Shown piece after piece: positions 34,361-46,840 of a DNA stretch of 64,000 bases. Origin of the DNA: Schistocephalus solidus (Eukaryota > Platyhelminthes > Cestoda > Diphyllobothriidea > Diphyllobothriidae); assembly GCA_017591395.1 (NCBI GenBank), contig WEDG01002931.1, forward strand, positions 124,001 to 188,000, in the 5' to 3' direction. How positions within the stretch are numbered: position 1 is the first letter of the stretch; every line of letters begins with the position of its first letter. The notes beneath the pieces are model-generated. The model was not told the DNA's origin. It ran no database searches and was given only the letters and a program-made list of their open reading frames with translations. Position numbers and translations under genes: made by a program.

Positions 34361-37300
34361 AACAACTTTGCCTGCCAAGGGTCCCATTGACACCAATCGG
34401 GACCGCGGCAGTCGGGCGGCCGCATTAGAGGTGGTTAGAGGGAGAGAGTGAGAGTGAGGGAGGGGGGAAGGGAGGGCGCGTGGGCGCCCGTTGCCGCCTG
34501 TCACCGCCGCCTAGTTCTCACGGTTCTGTGAACTGTTAAAATAGGATGACGAGGAGATGCCGCGTTTGCGGACAAGTGAGTTCACCTGGCTGTCTCGTGC
34601 GTTTGGGAGGCGACGCGTGCTGTCCACATCAAGGTCGCGTGCGGTGGTGCACAGTCCGTCTATTGGTGCGTACGAACATTTTCTGCCCTGAAGAGCACGC
34701 CACGAGGGCTGGGGGTTGACACAAGCGGGGGGACACGGTAGAAGGGTTTAAGGCGCCCCCCCTCTTCGCAAAACTGAGATAGGAGGCCTGTCCACGGGTC
34801 CCTTTTACGACAGGATGTAGCGAGGTAGGATTGAGGCCGCGGTTGAGAGGGCCTGTAAGGCAACTTCCAGCGGAGACCTGGAGAGCAAATTTAGCTTATA
34901 CTGAACAAATTCTACTGCCCTGTTGCATCTGAGTAACTGTTATTTTCTTCCCGTGTTCCCCTGCGATGGGTGAGAGTTAAGTCCCTTCCGATTGTTCAGA
35001 TGGCATCTTAAAAACACTTAGCACACTCTTCCTTTGTCCTTCCCTACAAAAAGAGGTTTCCCGAAGGACATTTTCCCGGGAAACCTTCGTCCAGTCTTGT
35101 TTTTTTTTCCTGGAAAACTTCCAACAGCTTTTCGTGTATTTCACCCATCCTTGCTGTATGGCTGTAGTTTATTCATGTTATGCGTCAATACAAAGTCCTG
35201 CGTCAGCCCGGTCCATAGATTTTGCACATTTTCTATCAAGGTATTTCTAGTAGTCATACGATTAGCATCCAAATTTGTCCATACGTTCGTTCCGTCGGCC
35301 GAGGGGGCAGTTTATATTAAGTGTTGGGGCGAATGTGATGAAATTTAATTGAAGGCGGTCGATCCCTCCTCTATTGTTTTCGAAGGGGTTCATAGATGAG
35401 GCCGCAAAAATGCATACCGCTCAGATTCGGAACTTTAGTCAGCTGACAGTTAGTCCAATGAGTCACAAAGTAACTGGTGCATCCAAGACGTTAGTTGTGC
35501 TCACACTCAGAGTCCTGACTACGGACTGCATGAACTGACAATTAGTCACCGTCTCACGCATTTTCGCTCAGCAATATTTTGGCCCTACCCTTTTGCCGAG
35601 GAACCGAAAATGCTGCTCACTTGGGTTGATCATACTTCACTCGTTTTCGTGCCAGCGATTATTCCGACCTCTTCCCTGTAGCCATTACGTCGATTAATCT
35701 TCATTATGCTTAATAATTGATAAGCAGGTTCAACCTGGAAAATTATCACTCCTCGGTTGACAGCAAGGAGAGCATTGATTGCAATTTTCATATGACTGCT
35801 TGCGCTAGCTTCCATGCTGCATATTACGTGGCCATGTTCAGTAGATTGCATACCATATCGCGCCTCGTCTTCGGTAGTTTCCACGACAGTTCAATTCTGC
35901 CATGGAATAACTGTTTCCCGCTCGTGTACTCTCAACAACTTTTCAAATTCTAGCATATCCTGGTCCTCAGAACACTAATAGGTCACAACGTACATTTATA
36001 GATGCGTTCGATGTATTTACAGGGATGCTCCGCTTAGAACATCGTGTCTCATTTGAGACTTCGGCAACCACCTGCCACGCATATGCTCAGAAGTAGTAAA
36101 TATTTAGGTAATGCGTAGTTGCACTTAACTTGTTGATGCTTCCCGAAGGTGCCTCACTTTTCTTCAGGAAAGCTTGCAAAAATATGAGCCAAAACATGAG
36201 TTTCGATTTAAACGATTTTTTGTGAAAATATGTGCGTGACATTTGGCAAGACTTCACCGTCACAAACTTCCATACCTGTCTTGAATTAGAAACTATGAAA
36301 GGAATACTATTCGGGTGTCCCGTCATTCAACATCGTAAGAAGTATGCCTAGTGTCGAAAACAAAATTATTTCTGAAGCAATTTAAATGGTAACTGGGCTA
36401 TTTTCACAAAAAAATCAAGTCTCACGGGAATGGTGTTTGGCCACGGTAACATGACTGAAGATTATAAAGACCTGCTTGATAAAAAAAAATTGGATGAATA
36501 ATGGAAATTGAAGATAGCAAGCTTTGACTATAGTCATGCATCAATTGGGTGTCTGGAATACTTTCAGCTGACTCTCTAATAGCGCAGTCCGGTTTAGTTA
36601 TTCGCAAACCGTGTGCCGCGAGATATTCTAGGTGTGTGGCAAAAAAAGCCAGAATTTTTTTGGACATTGAAACACACTTCGTAAATATGGAAAAAGACAG
36701 ATCGATTTCGATATTTTTTGAATCTTCTTTCTCTTGTCGTCGAATTCATTCTAATGTCCTCTGAATAATCAAAGATAAACATTTTTTTACATTTTTGTAC
36801 GGCGTATATTTGCCCTCTTTATGTGTCCAACCTTGAACTGTGAACTGCAAATCCCCTATAGAAAAACGCATGTACAAAACTGTGAACCCATTTTGAACGC
36901 CGAAGAATCTTGTTCGATCCGCAATCGCGAACGGAATTTTGAGTCAAATGTTGCTCACAGTCTGTGACAAGCACCTATTCAACGCGCCACTTTCTAATGC
37001 ACCCAAAACTTCCATTACATGATACGGGTCTTTAGAACTCTACATTCACTGCCTTAAAAGAGACAAAACTCAGAGGAGTGATCGACAACACACCCGAAGT
37101 TATCTAAGTCAGTGGAATGTTCTATCTCACATATGTCGATATTGCCTAAATGAGCAGTATTTTTTAAGCCTTCCGAAATTAAGTATTCATTTCACTATTC
37201 TCACAGGACTGATTTGACGCCATTGTGATATCTTCGTCTTCGGAGTGTCACCCTGACTGTTCGAGCTCCATCTACAGTATGATCCGTAGATGGTATTTTC

Positions 37301-37585
37301 TCAAAGTCCCTAAAAGCGTCGTTCGAGTTTCATACCAAGGAGGTAAATTATAACAGAACACGTGAAGTTGTGTTCGAGGTGGTATTTTTTTATAATCTAC
37401 AGCATTTAAAACTGTATGGATGAATATTTAATAGCAGATTCGTTCCTACTCAGAGTGCACTCTCGCAGTACCCCGATTTGTCCCCAGTGTATGAGGCAAC
37501 CGCAGACGGATCCCCCATCTGTTGCTTTACCTATTATCACTCCTTCCTCTTCTAACGCCATCTTTGTTTCCCTCTTAATTATCAG

Positions 37586-37754
37586 GTTAGTGTTGATGTC
37601 ATTAGCGCACAAATGACCAAGGTTTCATGGATGATTCCAGACGACATTGAATGTGACGGTGTTCTCCTCTACTATAACCTGGAGCTCAACTCCACCTACG
37701 ACTCATCCCAAATTATAAAAGTTGAGAAGAATGCCACAAGCTGCGCACTTACTG
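37586..37754 (+). CDS. exon: N-terminal part of FN3 domain 2
   Basis: 169 bp from acceptor TTAATTATCAG to donor TACTG|GTAGGT, phase 0 in, one base over at the end. It encodes VSVDVISAQMTKVSWMIPDD, then IECDGVLLYYNLELNSTYDS and SSQIIKVEKNATSCALT. V.V...S...V.W..P and the Y.L strand match the FN3 B-C strands. Two sequons (NST, NAT) fit an extracellular location. The final G plus the first two bases of the next exon give Asp. Confidence 0.92.
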
Positions 37755-40700
37755 GTAGGTCTGTCTGTGACTGGCTTAGCGTCTTGGATAAACGTAACAA
37801 CCCAGTTTCTCTTCAGATGTTATTTTGTGCGCATCAGGAGCGGTAACTTTTCCCATAAGAAGGCTGACTGTCCTGCTAATCAGACCTCATTTCGTTAGAT
37901 GATACAAAGCCTATCATGCCTGTAGTTTAGCCTGACGAATCTGGACTGAGCAGGATTAGCAAACTCATCTAAAAAGACTTGTGCTAATTCTGATATTTTA
38001 GCGAGTTCGAACTCCTTTATTTGCTGGATTAAATCCTAATTTTCGGCTTCATAAAAGCCCAGATTGCCATCTCCCCAAATCACAACTGGAAGCCGAGTCT
38101 TTTGTGGGTCATCATGTTAAGACCACTTGACGGTAAAGCTTATAGGGCCGAGGTTATTCCAGATTTCCCAAGTAGTATCAATTTATGCAGCTAGTGCCTG
38201 CTTATCTGCGGAGGATAATCGTTTAGAGTGTTTTAATCAACGTTTGTCGTCTGGAGTTCAACTCTACTTAGCACAAGTCTGAGATGATTAATTTTTCTGT
38301 CCGATCCAACTGATTCGGCGGAGAGTTATAGCTTTTTTCGGGCTACGGAAGCATTCTCGGGTTGAAGTCGAACTCTTCTACCTGCAAGTGTCAAATCTCC
38401 CGCCTGTACTTTTATTCAAGCTTGTGAGTAATGCGAAAATTGGTCCTTTTAGCGTTATAGCACCGTGCATTTCGATATAGGGACACCTATTAGATACATT
38501 TTCCCGGTTTTTGGCCTGCAAAACTCGTTTGTTGGCTTTGTATTTTCTGTTTTGTGAAAATGAAGTTTAGGCTTGAGCTGCTGGTTCGAAGCTTGCGTTT
38601 GACCACTGTTCCCGGCTCACTTGACAGGTGGTATGGAATAAAATATTGGACAAAGGCGCTTGAACGCTGAGTCAGTGCTTGTGACAACATTCATTCTGAC
38701 TGATTCAGACAGCTCAACCTTGCAAACGCGGTGAAAATGAGCTATTGGACGTGCCAGTCACGCAAACTGGGGTGTTAGAGATGCGTTGGAGGCCAGCTTT
38801 CCGTATGTCCACCTACCCCTACAGTTAGCTGTCATGACGTCTTTCTCAGTCAAATGCGGGTTCCAGCGAGTTGAGATTCTGGATAATTTTGCCTTCAAAC
38901 CGAGCAAGGAAATTGCAACTGACCAGTCGTTTGTTCGAGACATGACTGGACAGTCAGGTTCGGATATGGAGACGCAAGTACCATAAGCCATACACCTCCA
39001 GGTGTATGGGATCCTCTGAGAAGGTTCACATGTCCTCATGCTGACTCCAGATGGTTTAAAAGATTCGGATGACAATCTTATACTTGCTTGATCTGATTCC
39101 CAATGTCCTCAGCTCGGTCGTGCGGCCGACAGTGCGACTGTAGATAGCAGAATTTATCTGCTAAGTCCGGAACTTCACAACTAACTCACTTTGAGTCTCT
39201 TCTCGCCTGTCTGGACACAGTTTTTTACGGATTTGAAAGAGTTCACACACAAAACAATGTTCCCAAAACAGGAAAGGGCAACTATAGACAGGCTATGGTC
39301 TCCTCAACGACATTTTAGTCTGACAACGCGCGTTCAAGAACCCAGTCGATTATGCGATTGGATGGTGTTGGCGAGGATTCTCGACCTCAATGGATTGACA
39401 TGCTTCAACCGCTTCGCGCTGTCAGTCTCTCCAACATTAGTCTTGGTTCTGTGACGCTAGACCTGACGCTAGACATGTGCGGCCTACCAGCATACCGCAT
39501 TACCTGCGAACGAGAGCCCTAATGGACAGAAGTAAACACAGTGACAGCTTTCTGTGAATCAAGCGAAATGGGTTTGTTGATTAAAGTACCAACATTCACG
39601 AAGTGCTGACCCATGCAGTCCCACCCCGAGCGAAAGTCACAATGCCCATTTATTACCCATGCGTCGCGACATGGGCAAAAAAGGTCTGGGGGGAGGAATA
39701 CGAAGACGCTGGGAAACATTTAAAGATGGCTTGTGCGATGCCCAGGTCTTATGAAGTGATCTGTCGATTGCTTTAAGATCGACGTGAATTCTACGTTCTC
39801 AATTTGGGCCAGATGACAACTCAGTCGATCAACAAAGGCATATAGATTACTACAGGGAAGAGCCCACACGGAGTGCTTTGCGATTCTTTTGACCTTGCTG
39901 TCGCATCGGAGTTGGCAGTTTGTCACAGACCTGGTCTTACTCGGGTGCTGACGCCTGCCGAAACTGGGATACAGACTGTCACGGCTTTGAGCAACTGATT
40001 CGGAAGATGGGAAAAAAGATCCCTTGCGATAATATTTTTCAACCCAAACTATCTTCGATGGACGGATACAGCGTCTGGATCCGAAGGAGTCTCCTGAGTG
40101 GAAGCGTGTTAAGGGCCTCGGGTAATTTCTCTCGAACAGAAATGGCAGTTGCACCTTGTAGAATGCTTGATCGAACAACACATATGCCCTTAGTAGGACT
40201 CCTTCGAGGGCCAGCAGCCTCAACCGGATAACAGACTAATCCATCTGAATCAAAGCGTCCTGGCTTATATGTTGGTCACAGCGGCCGTATCATATAAGTC
40301 ACCAAAGGATTACAGAGGAAAAAGAGGTGAAGGTAAATCTGTATAAAACGCATGTAATCTGCTTCCTCAAAAGCAGACACAGATTAAAGTTTTAAGTAGT
40401 TTCTCTTCGACGTGGTTTTACTTGTTTGATCTGGCATGACATTACACACGCACCATCCATGGCCGATGACTGCTGCGCTACGCAAAGTTTTAAGGTACAC
40501 TTACTGCAGCAAAGAGGTGGGTGCATATCGACCTGATTAGGTCTTCAGAGCCAACCAGCCGCATCCTGCGGTCATAGGGACCGCGAACAAACTTGCAGTT
40601 CCACACTGGGAGTCGTTTACGGACCCCGAGATGTCAGGAAAGTGTCTCCGCTTGATTTCTTTGTGCAAATACTTTTTCAGTGCCGTGTGATGCCGCTTTC

Positions 40701-40889
40701 ACGAGACTGGAACTGACTGCCCGAGTATACAATTGGATTAGGTGAAGAAGTACGTCATTGGGATATACCTTTAGGTGTCCGTGGGGCGAGTGATGGTATT
40801 TTATTTTAAAACTGTTAATTTTAAAGAAAAGTCTAAGATTTTGTGCTTCTTGGAGGAAATATTGGTAGGACACGAGAATAAGAACCCCC

Positions 40890-40985
40890 GTCGCTCGGTA
40901 TTACACCTGGTTATGCGCTAAATTCCAGTTGAGGTTAAGGTTAGGACACGGGAATAGGTCTCCCGCAAGATCACTTCCCATACGG
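40890..40985 (-). repeat. telomere-like dispersed repeat, copy 6 (fragment)
   Basis: Arm TATGCGCTAAATTCCAGTTG (40913-40932), then GAGGTTAAGGTTAGGACACG and GGAATAGGTCTCCCGCAAGA. This is the reverse complement of the TCCTAACC...CCTATTCCCGTGTCC boundary seen in other copies. The core is only two or three units long. Just before it, ACACGAGAATAAGAACCCCC resembles the same boundary again. Confidence 0.55.
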
Positions 40986-41954
40986 GGGCTATTTATTACC
41001 GTGTGCAACTAAAATATTTATATTCAGACTGCGGTACCAATGAAGGGCCGCAATCACTTTCACAAGTGGGTTATTTTTATAAAATCCTGATTGCATGTGG
41101 GAAGTGTTTAGCTGTTGGTAAAAACACGCTTTTCCCCGCGGATGGCATGTGGCGTACTTACTAATGAGCGACGCTCTTTGTATACCTGGACTCGTACAGG
41201 AGCAATTTCTTAGAATTCTCACAGGTGACTTAAAAAACAATTGGAATGGATGACACACTTTTATTCGAACAGACTGTGAAATTGCGATTCCACGTAGCCT
41301 GACAAGGTTTCCCACGAAATAGACCTGAAGTTCCTCCGAGTGTGTTCCTTAGTTTTGCTAAAATCCCCTCTTCTCTCCCTCAAATGTCCAGTCATTTGAA
41401 ATTATGGAGCAAGTATATCCGTTGGCATGTTTACATCTGATACTGCTGTTTGCCCACTTTTGTCCGTCTCACCAAATGGGCTCGCATGCGTGTCTCAGTA
41501 GAGGCAAAATCGTTTAATGCGGACAGAAATGGCTGGTATCACTAGGAGGCTCAGCGACAGAGGGCTCAAAGTCAACTTGAGAGAAGACAGGAGATCACCT
41601 ACGGAGCTGTGACATTTTTTGTTGTCCCACTAAAGCTGTGGTTTGGCACCGGAGAGTGGTATCTGTCGATCGACTTGGACTGCAGGACGGGAGTGGACAT
41701 TTTCATTTTAATTCAGAACTCTGGGGCTGCAGGCTGTTGCAGGCGGGAAAGCAACTGGTCTTCGTGGCGCTTTGCCGAGAAACTTTGGGAACAAACTGGC
41801 TGTTAACGGCTATCAAGTCCGAAATTGACCATTCCAGTGATAACTTAACCTAGGTTTGAACCTGTTCCAGTGAGCTGCTGAGTGGCACAGGCTGACGATG
41901 GCGAAAAAGCCAGAATCGACAGTTTCAGTGTTTTTCATACTTGCTGGAAGCATT

Positions 41955-42360
41955 TTCGGTGCCCCCTAAAGAGCCGCGTGGTAAATGCACTGGACCGACA
42001 CGGGGGCCAAATCAGGCCGCGGCAGGCGTTATTATTCTGGGATGCAGTCCCATAACAAATGCCGAACATGGAGGAGTCAACGTGCTCAATATAGGCACGC
42101 GTAGGTACAGGCTCATGCCGCACCCCGCTCTTCCACTCCGTGGGAGATGCTTCATCTGCTTCCTACCCCGCCTCTGGTCTTCTTAGCTGTGTCTTGACAC
42201 CGGACAGAGACGGGTAAGGGAAGCGAGAGTGCGGTAGATGCAGTGCAAGTTTACTATCACTTTAAACTAATTTGCCACAATTCACTGTCCCTGTACCACC
42301 CGTCTGTGGAGCTTGCAGTGGATATGGTCGGATTAAGACGATCGAACTGACGGTAGCATT
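41955..42360 (+). repeat. SINE-like dispersed repeat R2, copy 1
   Basis: Shares with the minus strand of 60100-60490 the head GCGTGGTARATGCRCTGGAC and the segment GGCAGGCGTTATTATTCTGG. It also shares GTGGGAGATGCTTCATC, AGTGCGGTAGATGCAGTGCA, TTTACTATCACTTTAAACTA and an end containing CGAACTGACGG (about 42342-42352). The head resembles a tRNA-type A box. It carries no coding capacity. Confidence 0.65.
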
Positions 42361-43500
42361 TTTCACAAGGATAAACCGCAAGATGGCTACTCCCCTGAAA
42401 TCATCCTCCCCCCAGCCCGCGGTCACCCCTAATGTGAATGCCACGTTGCCGCTAAACGCCGTTCGTACTGCCCTAGAGAAGGGTACCAGCAGATCGAAGC
42501 CCAATAATTTCATCCCATATCAAACCAAGTGTACAAAAATATGCTTTTCTAACTGATCTCAGAAGCATTTGTGTATTGAACATTACCCGTATGACCATAC
42601 TTCAATGTGCACCGATTTTCCACCATATCAATAGAAGTAACTCCCCATTATTGAGCCGTATAAAGTTACCAGAGTCTCCTTTCCTGCGGCTTTATTGCAC
42701 ACGTTGCCGCCAATCAAATAATTAAGATGCAAATACGTTTAAGAGTATCGTTTTCGGTGTTGGTAACTAAATGTCGGCCTGCCCATTGTACTCCAAGGAA
42801 AAAATATGGCGAGAACACAGTGATTCGTCCTCGATTGCGGGATTATGTTCTAGCACCTCCCACAAAAGGTATAAATCCGCAAAGTAAAAAATTTATTACA
42901 TAGTTAGTTTTGCATATTCGAAGTCCTTCCACCTTCTTACAAACCTTTCTCACCCAGTTGTACCAGTTATATATTAGGCAAGATGGGTTGAAATTATATA
43001 TGTAAGCACGTTTTATAGGTGCTACAAAAAATGTACACATTCTTATATGCACATTCTTATAACTTATTATACAAAATTAACTATATTTACTGTAATATAC
43101 AGTAACGAATCCGTGAAAAATCCGCGATTTATATTTAGGTATGTTTGCCTATAAAATCTGCGATAACTTGAAGTTGCAAAAGTCGAAGCGTGATATAGCG
43201 AGAAATTACCGCACTACCGAAATTATGATTACCGAGATCGATAACCACTTGTCAAAGTTTACACAATGAAATTAAATAGCAGGTATTTACGCATAATTTG
43301 CTGAGGGTGGCCGTATTTCGGTCATGCCCTTCTTAAATGTCCTTATTGGTAAAAGTCACGGGTCACTTCAAGTGTCCGACACTATGAAACCATGGAGAAA
43401 TCCGAATCGGGCTTCACTACGTTCAGCATTCTACTAGTAGGAAAAAAATTAAAGAATATGAACAGTTCGTTTGAATAACACCCTTTTCTTTATTCTTCAG

Positions 43501-43754
43501 ATTTGATGCCTGGTGTTGAGTACTCAGTCAGAATATGTGCCAGCAATAGAGCTGGTCTCGGGAGGTATTCAAAGGCCGTTGTTTTTCGCAATAAGGGACA
43601 ACAGCGTGAGCTAGACCTGGAGGCCTTCGAACCAACCGAATTCCCTATTGATGACCTTGATTATGACCAAGAGGGCCTGCAAGAGCCTGAACCCGGCGAC
43701 ACCAAAAGCGATGGAGTCAACTTCAACGTCCAAAATTTCCTCATTCCAGAAGAG
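43501..43754 (+). CDS. exon: C-terminal part of FN3 domain 2 and acidic linker
   Basis: 254 bp from acceptor TTTATTCTTCAG to donor GAAGAG|GTAAGT, two bases in, phase 0 out. It encodes DLMPGVEYSVRICASNRAGL and GRYSKAVVFRNKGQQ, a textbook FN3 tyrosine corner and F-G strands (L.PG.EY.V...N..G.G..S). A strongly acidic stretch follows: LDLEAFEPTEFPIDDLDYDQ, EGLQEPEPGDTKSDG, then VNFNVQNFLIPEE. The acidic linker separates FN3 domains 2 and 3 and is unusual for tandem FN3 proteins, where linkers are short. Confidence 0.93.
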
Positions 43755-45018
43755 GTAAGTAGCAGCTGTGCCTATTGCAGGCAAAGCTATTGAGCGGATT
43801 TGCCGGAAATGACCTCAATACCGAGAAGCAAGGTTTAGTTTAAGTGTTATAACTATCCAACACGGTGTGAAAAAAGCTGACGAGAAAGGGTAGTGTCAAC
43901 CGCAAAACTGGTGATTCCCACGCGAAGCTCGGGGCATGTCATTGGCGGCTGTACCCATAATCATACCTGTTGCGTTGGCTGTCAGCACAATATCAACTCG
44001 GATTGGGTTATTGAATTTGGGGAGGGAAGCTTTCACGCCGTTCTTTCTGGGGTTTACATTTCCCATGACACAGTTTTCGGTAGGAGACTTGGTGGACCAG
44101 GGGTGAGGGTTATTCTAGCGGCCAAGGTAAAGCAAGCCGTGCTTGCGTCACTGGCAGGCACCTGATGGTCAGGCTGTAGGTTTGTCAGCCGTAATCGTTC
44201 CCAACAGCCCAAAACCATGCTAGGAAGAAGAAGAAGAAGTGCGTCAGAAACTTCAGTGTCACCCACTTTCCAGTGAATAAGTCTGCGCAGTCAAAGCAGT
44301 AGCATTGCTTGCCTGATGGAATTCAGGCCTGCTGCTGTGCCTGGGATCTCCAGTACAGAGTGTTTGGTAGCGCTCCCATAGTGATGCGCCGTCCATAGGC
44401 GGAAAAGTAATGAGTGCATGTAACAATAAGGCTGGGCTTATTCGGTATTGATAACTGCGCGCAATTATGTCTGCACAAATCAGGACCTCCAACAGCTGCA
44501 TTAGGCAAACTCGGTCTGTCGTCCGGAACACGTTGGCTTTCATGCGTGCGGCTACTCTCCACCATCCTAGTAACATTTTGCTTCTGTTCAGTCTATACTT
44601 ATACGTATCTTTTTCTGCCGACACTTACGTTTAAATTAAGTGTCCCTTTCGGTCCTTCACTGCCGATTTCGGCAGATTTACATGGCAAAGGCAGCAGTCG
44701 GTGATTCCATTTGGACTCGATGCGTACAGTTTTTGGGCCGTTTCGGTGCTATAGGCCCAGAGAGTAGTAGTTTTGGGTCGATTGATTCTGTCTTTTTTTC
44801 AAATATATGGCGGCAACTGACGTCCTTATCTTCGTAGACCACTGACCTTGTTACCGTGCCTGAGGCGTGCACAGAAGGCGGACGAAATTCTGTCTGGCAT
44901 TTACACCAACCTGTCTCGAGTGCCTGACCGTTCCATTCGCCTCCTCTCCCCTCCGGCGTGCCAACTTGACTGAGATTTTGCGCCTGACCTCTATGCTGGT
45001 CTGGGGAGCCTCGAGAAG

Positions 45019-45057
<39 letters not shown>

Positions 45058-45894
45058 ATGGAAGGGTAGCAAAGTTGCCTCTACATGCATTCATGAACAT
45101 CAATTGTTGGTAAAGAGCCGAGCCCACCTGTCCACCAAGTAGCCATGTCTACCCGGGATACTGGACAAACTTTTGCCTGGAACAGGATTCGCATTGCTGG
45201 TGTCTGCCCATTCGAAAAGGTGGGGAGCTGCTGGAGGCCATGTCGGGATAAATGGAGGGAGCGACAGACAATCCAAGGGGAACGATAGCGTACGGTCACC
45301 GCTAGAGGATTATGGATTTGTAGGGATGTTTATAATGGTAACTGTTCCACATATTTTCTTTACGCCTGTTGACAACCTGCAGCCCTGAAGGAAGCCTATT
45401 GCCCTCCCATCGAGCTCACCTGACTTCAAAACATTTAGATTTATCGATAAATAGGACTGACGTCAAACATTCCGTCTAATTTCCTTAATGTTGCTCCAAA
45501 TATACTAGGAACTTTCAACAACAGTAGTATTTTTTGCTTAGGTAGAAAGTATTTCAAGGAACAAGGGTTTTCAAGTTGGTCTTTACGGTAGATTTCCCAT
45601 GCGTGCTTAGGAAGCCCTCTCTGTCTCGTAGTCTCTGTCATAGTTGGTGGGGTCTGTGTGTGGTGACTACGTTCCAATTTCATCCAGCTTATACGATACC
45701 AACCAACTAACAGCTCTGGTAGTAGGTAAAACATGACTTCGTACTGAGTTTGTCATGATATGAGCAAGGAAGGATTTTGTTTCGTGAATATTTTAGATTG
45801 GGCGTGGGGTAGAAATTGGAGATTAAAATATAGGCATGCAACGGGATTCCAGGGCTCTTTTCCAAACTGAATGTGTTATTAATTTCCATTTTAG
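43755..45894 (+). other. 2.1-kb intron before FN3 domain 3
   Basis: Phase 0 GT-AG intron. Contains a short AAG run (about 44225-44238) and the (TA)n tract at 45020-45054. No gene is supported; the open frames at 44054-44872 overlap on both strands. Confidence 0.65.
45020..45054. repeat. (TA)n microsatellite, about 35 bp
   Basis: Uninterrupted TA dinucleotide run in the intron between the acidic-linker exon and the FN3-3 exon. Confidence 0.95.
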
Positions 45895-46126
45895 ATTTTG
45901 AATTTTCGAGGGAAGGGTCTGAAAAGCGCCATTGAACTCTCTTGGTTGGTGAAGTGGCGACCCATGTATCCCTTTCCCGCTGGGGAGGAGTTTGGTGCAG
46001 AACTGGAACCAGCTCAGCAGCCTCTGCCTGGCGTGATGTTTCGGGTACTTTGGGGTGAAAAGTTTCCGGGACCGGCGGAAGACGTCATCAGCGGCACGTT
46101 AACAAGACATACAATTCGCGGACTGC
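45895..46126 (+). CDS. exon: N-terminal part of FN3 domain 3
   Basis: 232 bp from acceptor TTCCATTTTAG to donor ACTGC|GTAAGC, phase 0 in, one base over at the end. It encodes ILNFRGKGLKSAIELSWLVK, WRPMYPFPAGEEFGAELEPA, then PLPGVMFRVLWGEKFPGPAE and DVISGTLTRHTIRGL. The .IELSW and V.FRVLWGE blocks fit the B and C strands of FN3. An inserted proline-rich loop (YPFPAG...QQPLPG) makes the B-C connection longer than usual. The last C plus GA of the next exon make Arg. Confidence 0.88.
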
Positions 46127-46639
46127 GTAAGCCATCACTGCTCACTGTCCATCATGCTTTTAGCCCTGTTAACTGTGAGGATGGTTTAGTCGTCTTTTGG
46201 TTACTTGCTGCGTGTCTCTGACAAACTAAAAGAATACAAGAAGCAACCACTATTTCGAGCACCTAAAGGATTTTCCTCATTTTAAACGTACACAATTTAC
46301 TTTTTCTTTCATCACGTGATAAAAGTGTGATTGCAAAAATGTTTTTCGGCTTGACGGGCCTACAACGGACCGTTCGACAACGTTCAGCGCATGTCCCAAG
46401 AGTGGGTGTATCGTCGGAGACTTGTGCGTGAGTTTGTTTATAGTGAGACACCATTGCACAGCACCTATTGCACACTCTCTTCCCTCACCCACTAGGCTTC
46501 GTTTGCAAGACAATTTCAAGATGACCAGAGGTGGGTGGCGGCGGTGAGGAGAGGCCGTGGTTGGCAAAGCTAAATGGCCCGCCTGCGCGTGTCGTACACG
46601 ACCTTTCCCTCACTACCTGTATCAGGCTTCTATAAGGAC

Positions 46640-46840
46640 GACTTGGGCCTCATTTCAATGAGAATACCGATGAGATCACATTGAAAAGGAGCCATTGCAG
46701 CCTGGTTCTCAGTCCTCCAGTCACTCCAAAATACTCGCATGGGGCCCGAGGTATCCCTTCAGTTGACAACTTTAAAAGTCATGACACCTAGTGCATCGTA
46801 GCATATTTAAACGCGTCAGATTTATTATTGTAAGTACTGC
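46640..46840 (-). repeat. dispersed repeat R1, fragment
   Basis: GGAGCCATTGCAGCCTGGTT, CAGTTGACAACTTTAAAAG and TTTAAACGCGTCAGATTTAT match the left arm at 52170-52360 in the same order and orientation (there GGATCCATTGCAGCATGAAT, CAGTTGACAACCTTAAAAGC, TTTCAAGCGCGTCAGATTGT). This copy is partial and diverged. Confidence 0.6.

Larger units (their letters stand above)
26650..37585 (+). other. 10.9-kb intron loaded with repeats
   Basis: Phase 0 GT-AG intron between FN3 domains 1 and 2. In order it contains a GC-rich patch, a (TCC)n tract, a telomere-like repeat with a Penelope tail, a minus-strand Penelope-like element, GC-rich DNA with C runs, another telomere-like repeat and a LINE endonuclease remnant. 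The stretches 28000-29440, 31020-32040 and 32900-37585 hold no gene I can support. Small open frames in them overlap on both strands and match nothing known. Confidence 0.7.
37755..43500 (+). other. 5.7-kb intron within FN3 domain 2
   Basis: GT-AG intron. It includes a short perfect palindrome CATACACCTCCAGGTGTATG at about 38989-39008, a short telomere-like fragment near 40.9 kb and an SINE-like repeat at 41955-42360. The stretch 38700-40250 has long overlapping open frames on both strands (minus 40223-39720, 167 codons), with no domain I recognise. No gene is supported. Confidence 0.7.

Noticed and set aside
38786..39075. Overlapping open frames on both strands near a short palindrome
   Set aside because: No domain, and mirrored open frames on both strands argue for chance.
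39720..40231. Long overlapping open frames on both strands (167 codons on -, 103 on +)
   Set aside because: Neither strand shows a recognisable motif, and no splice-phase fit to the FN3 gene was found. I left it unannotated as a gene.
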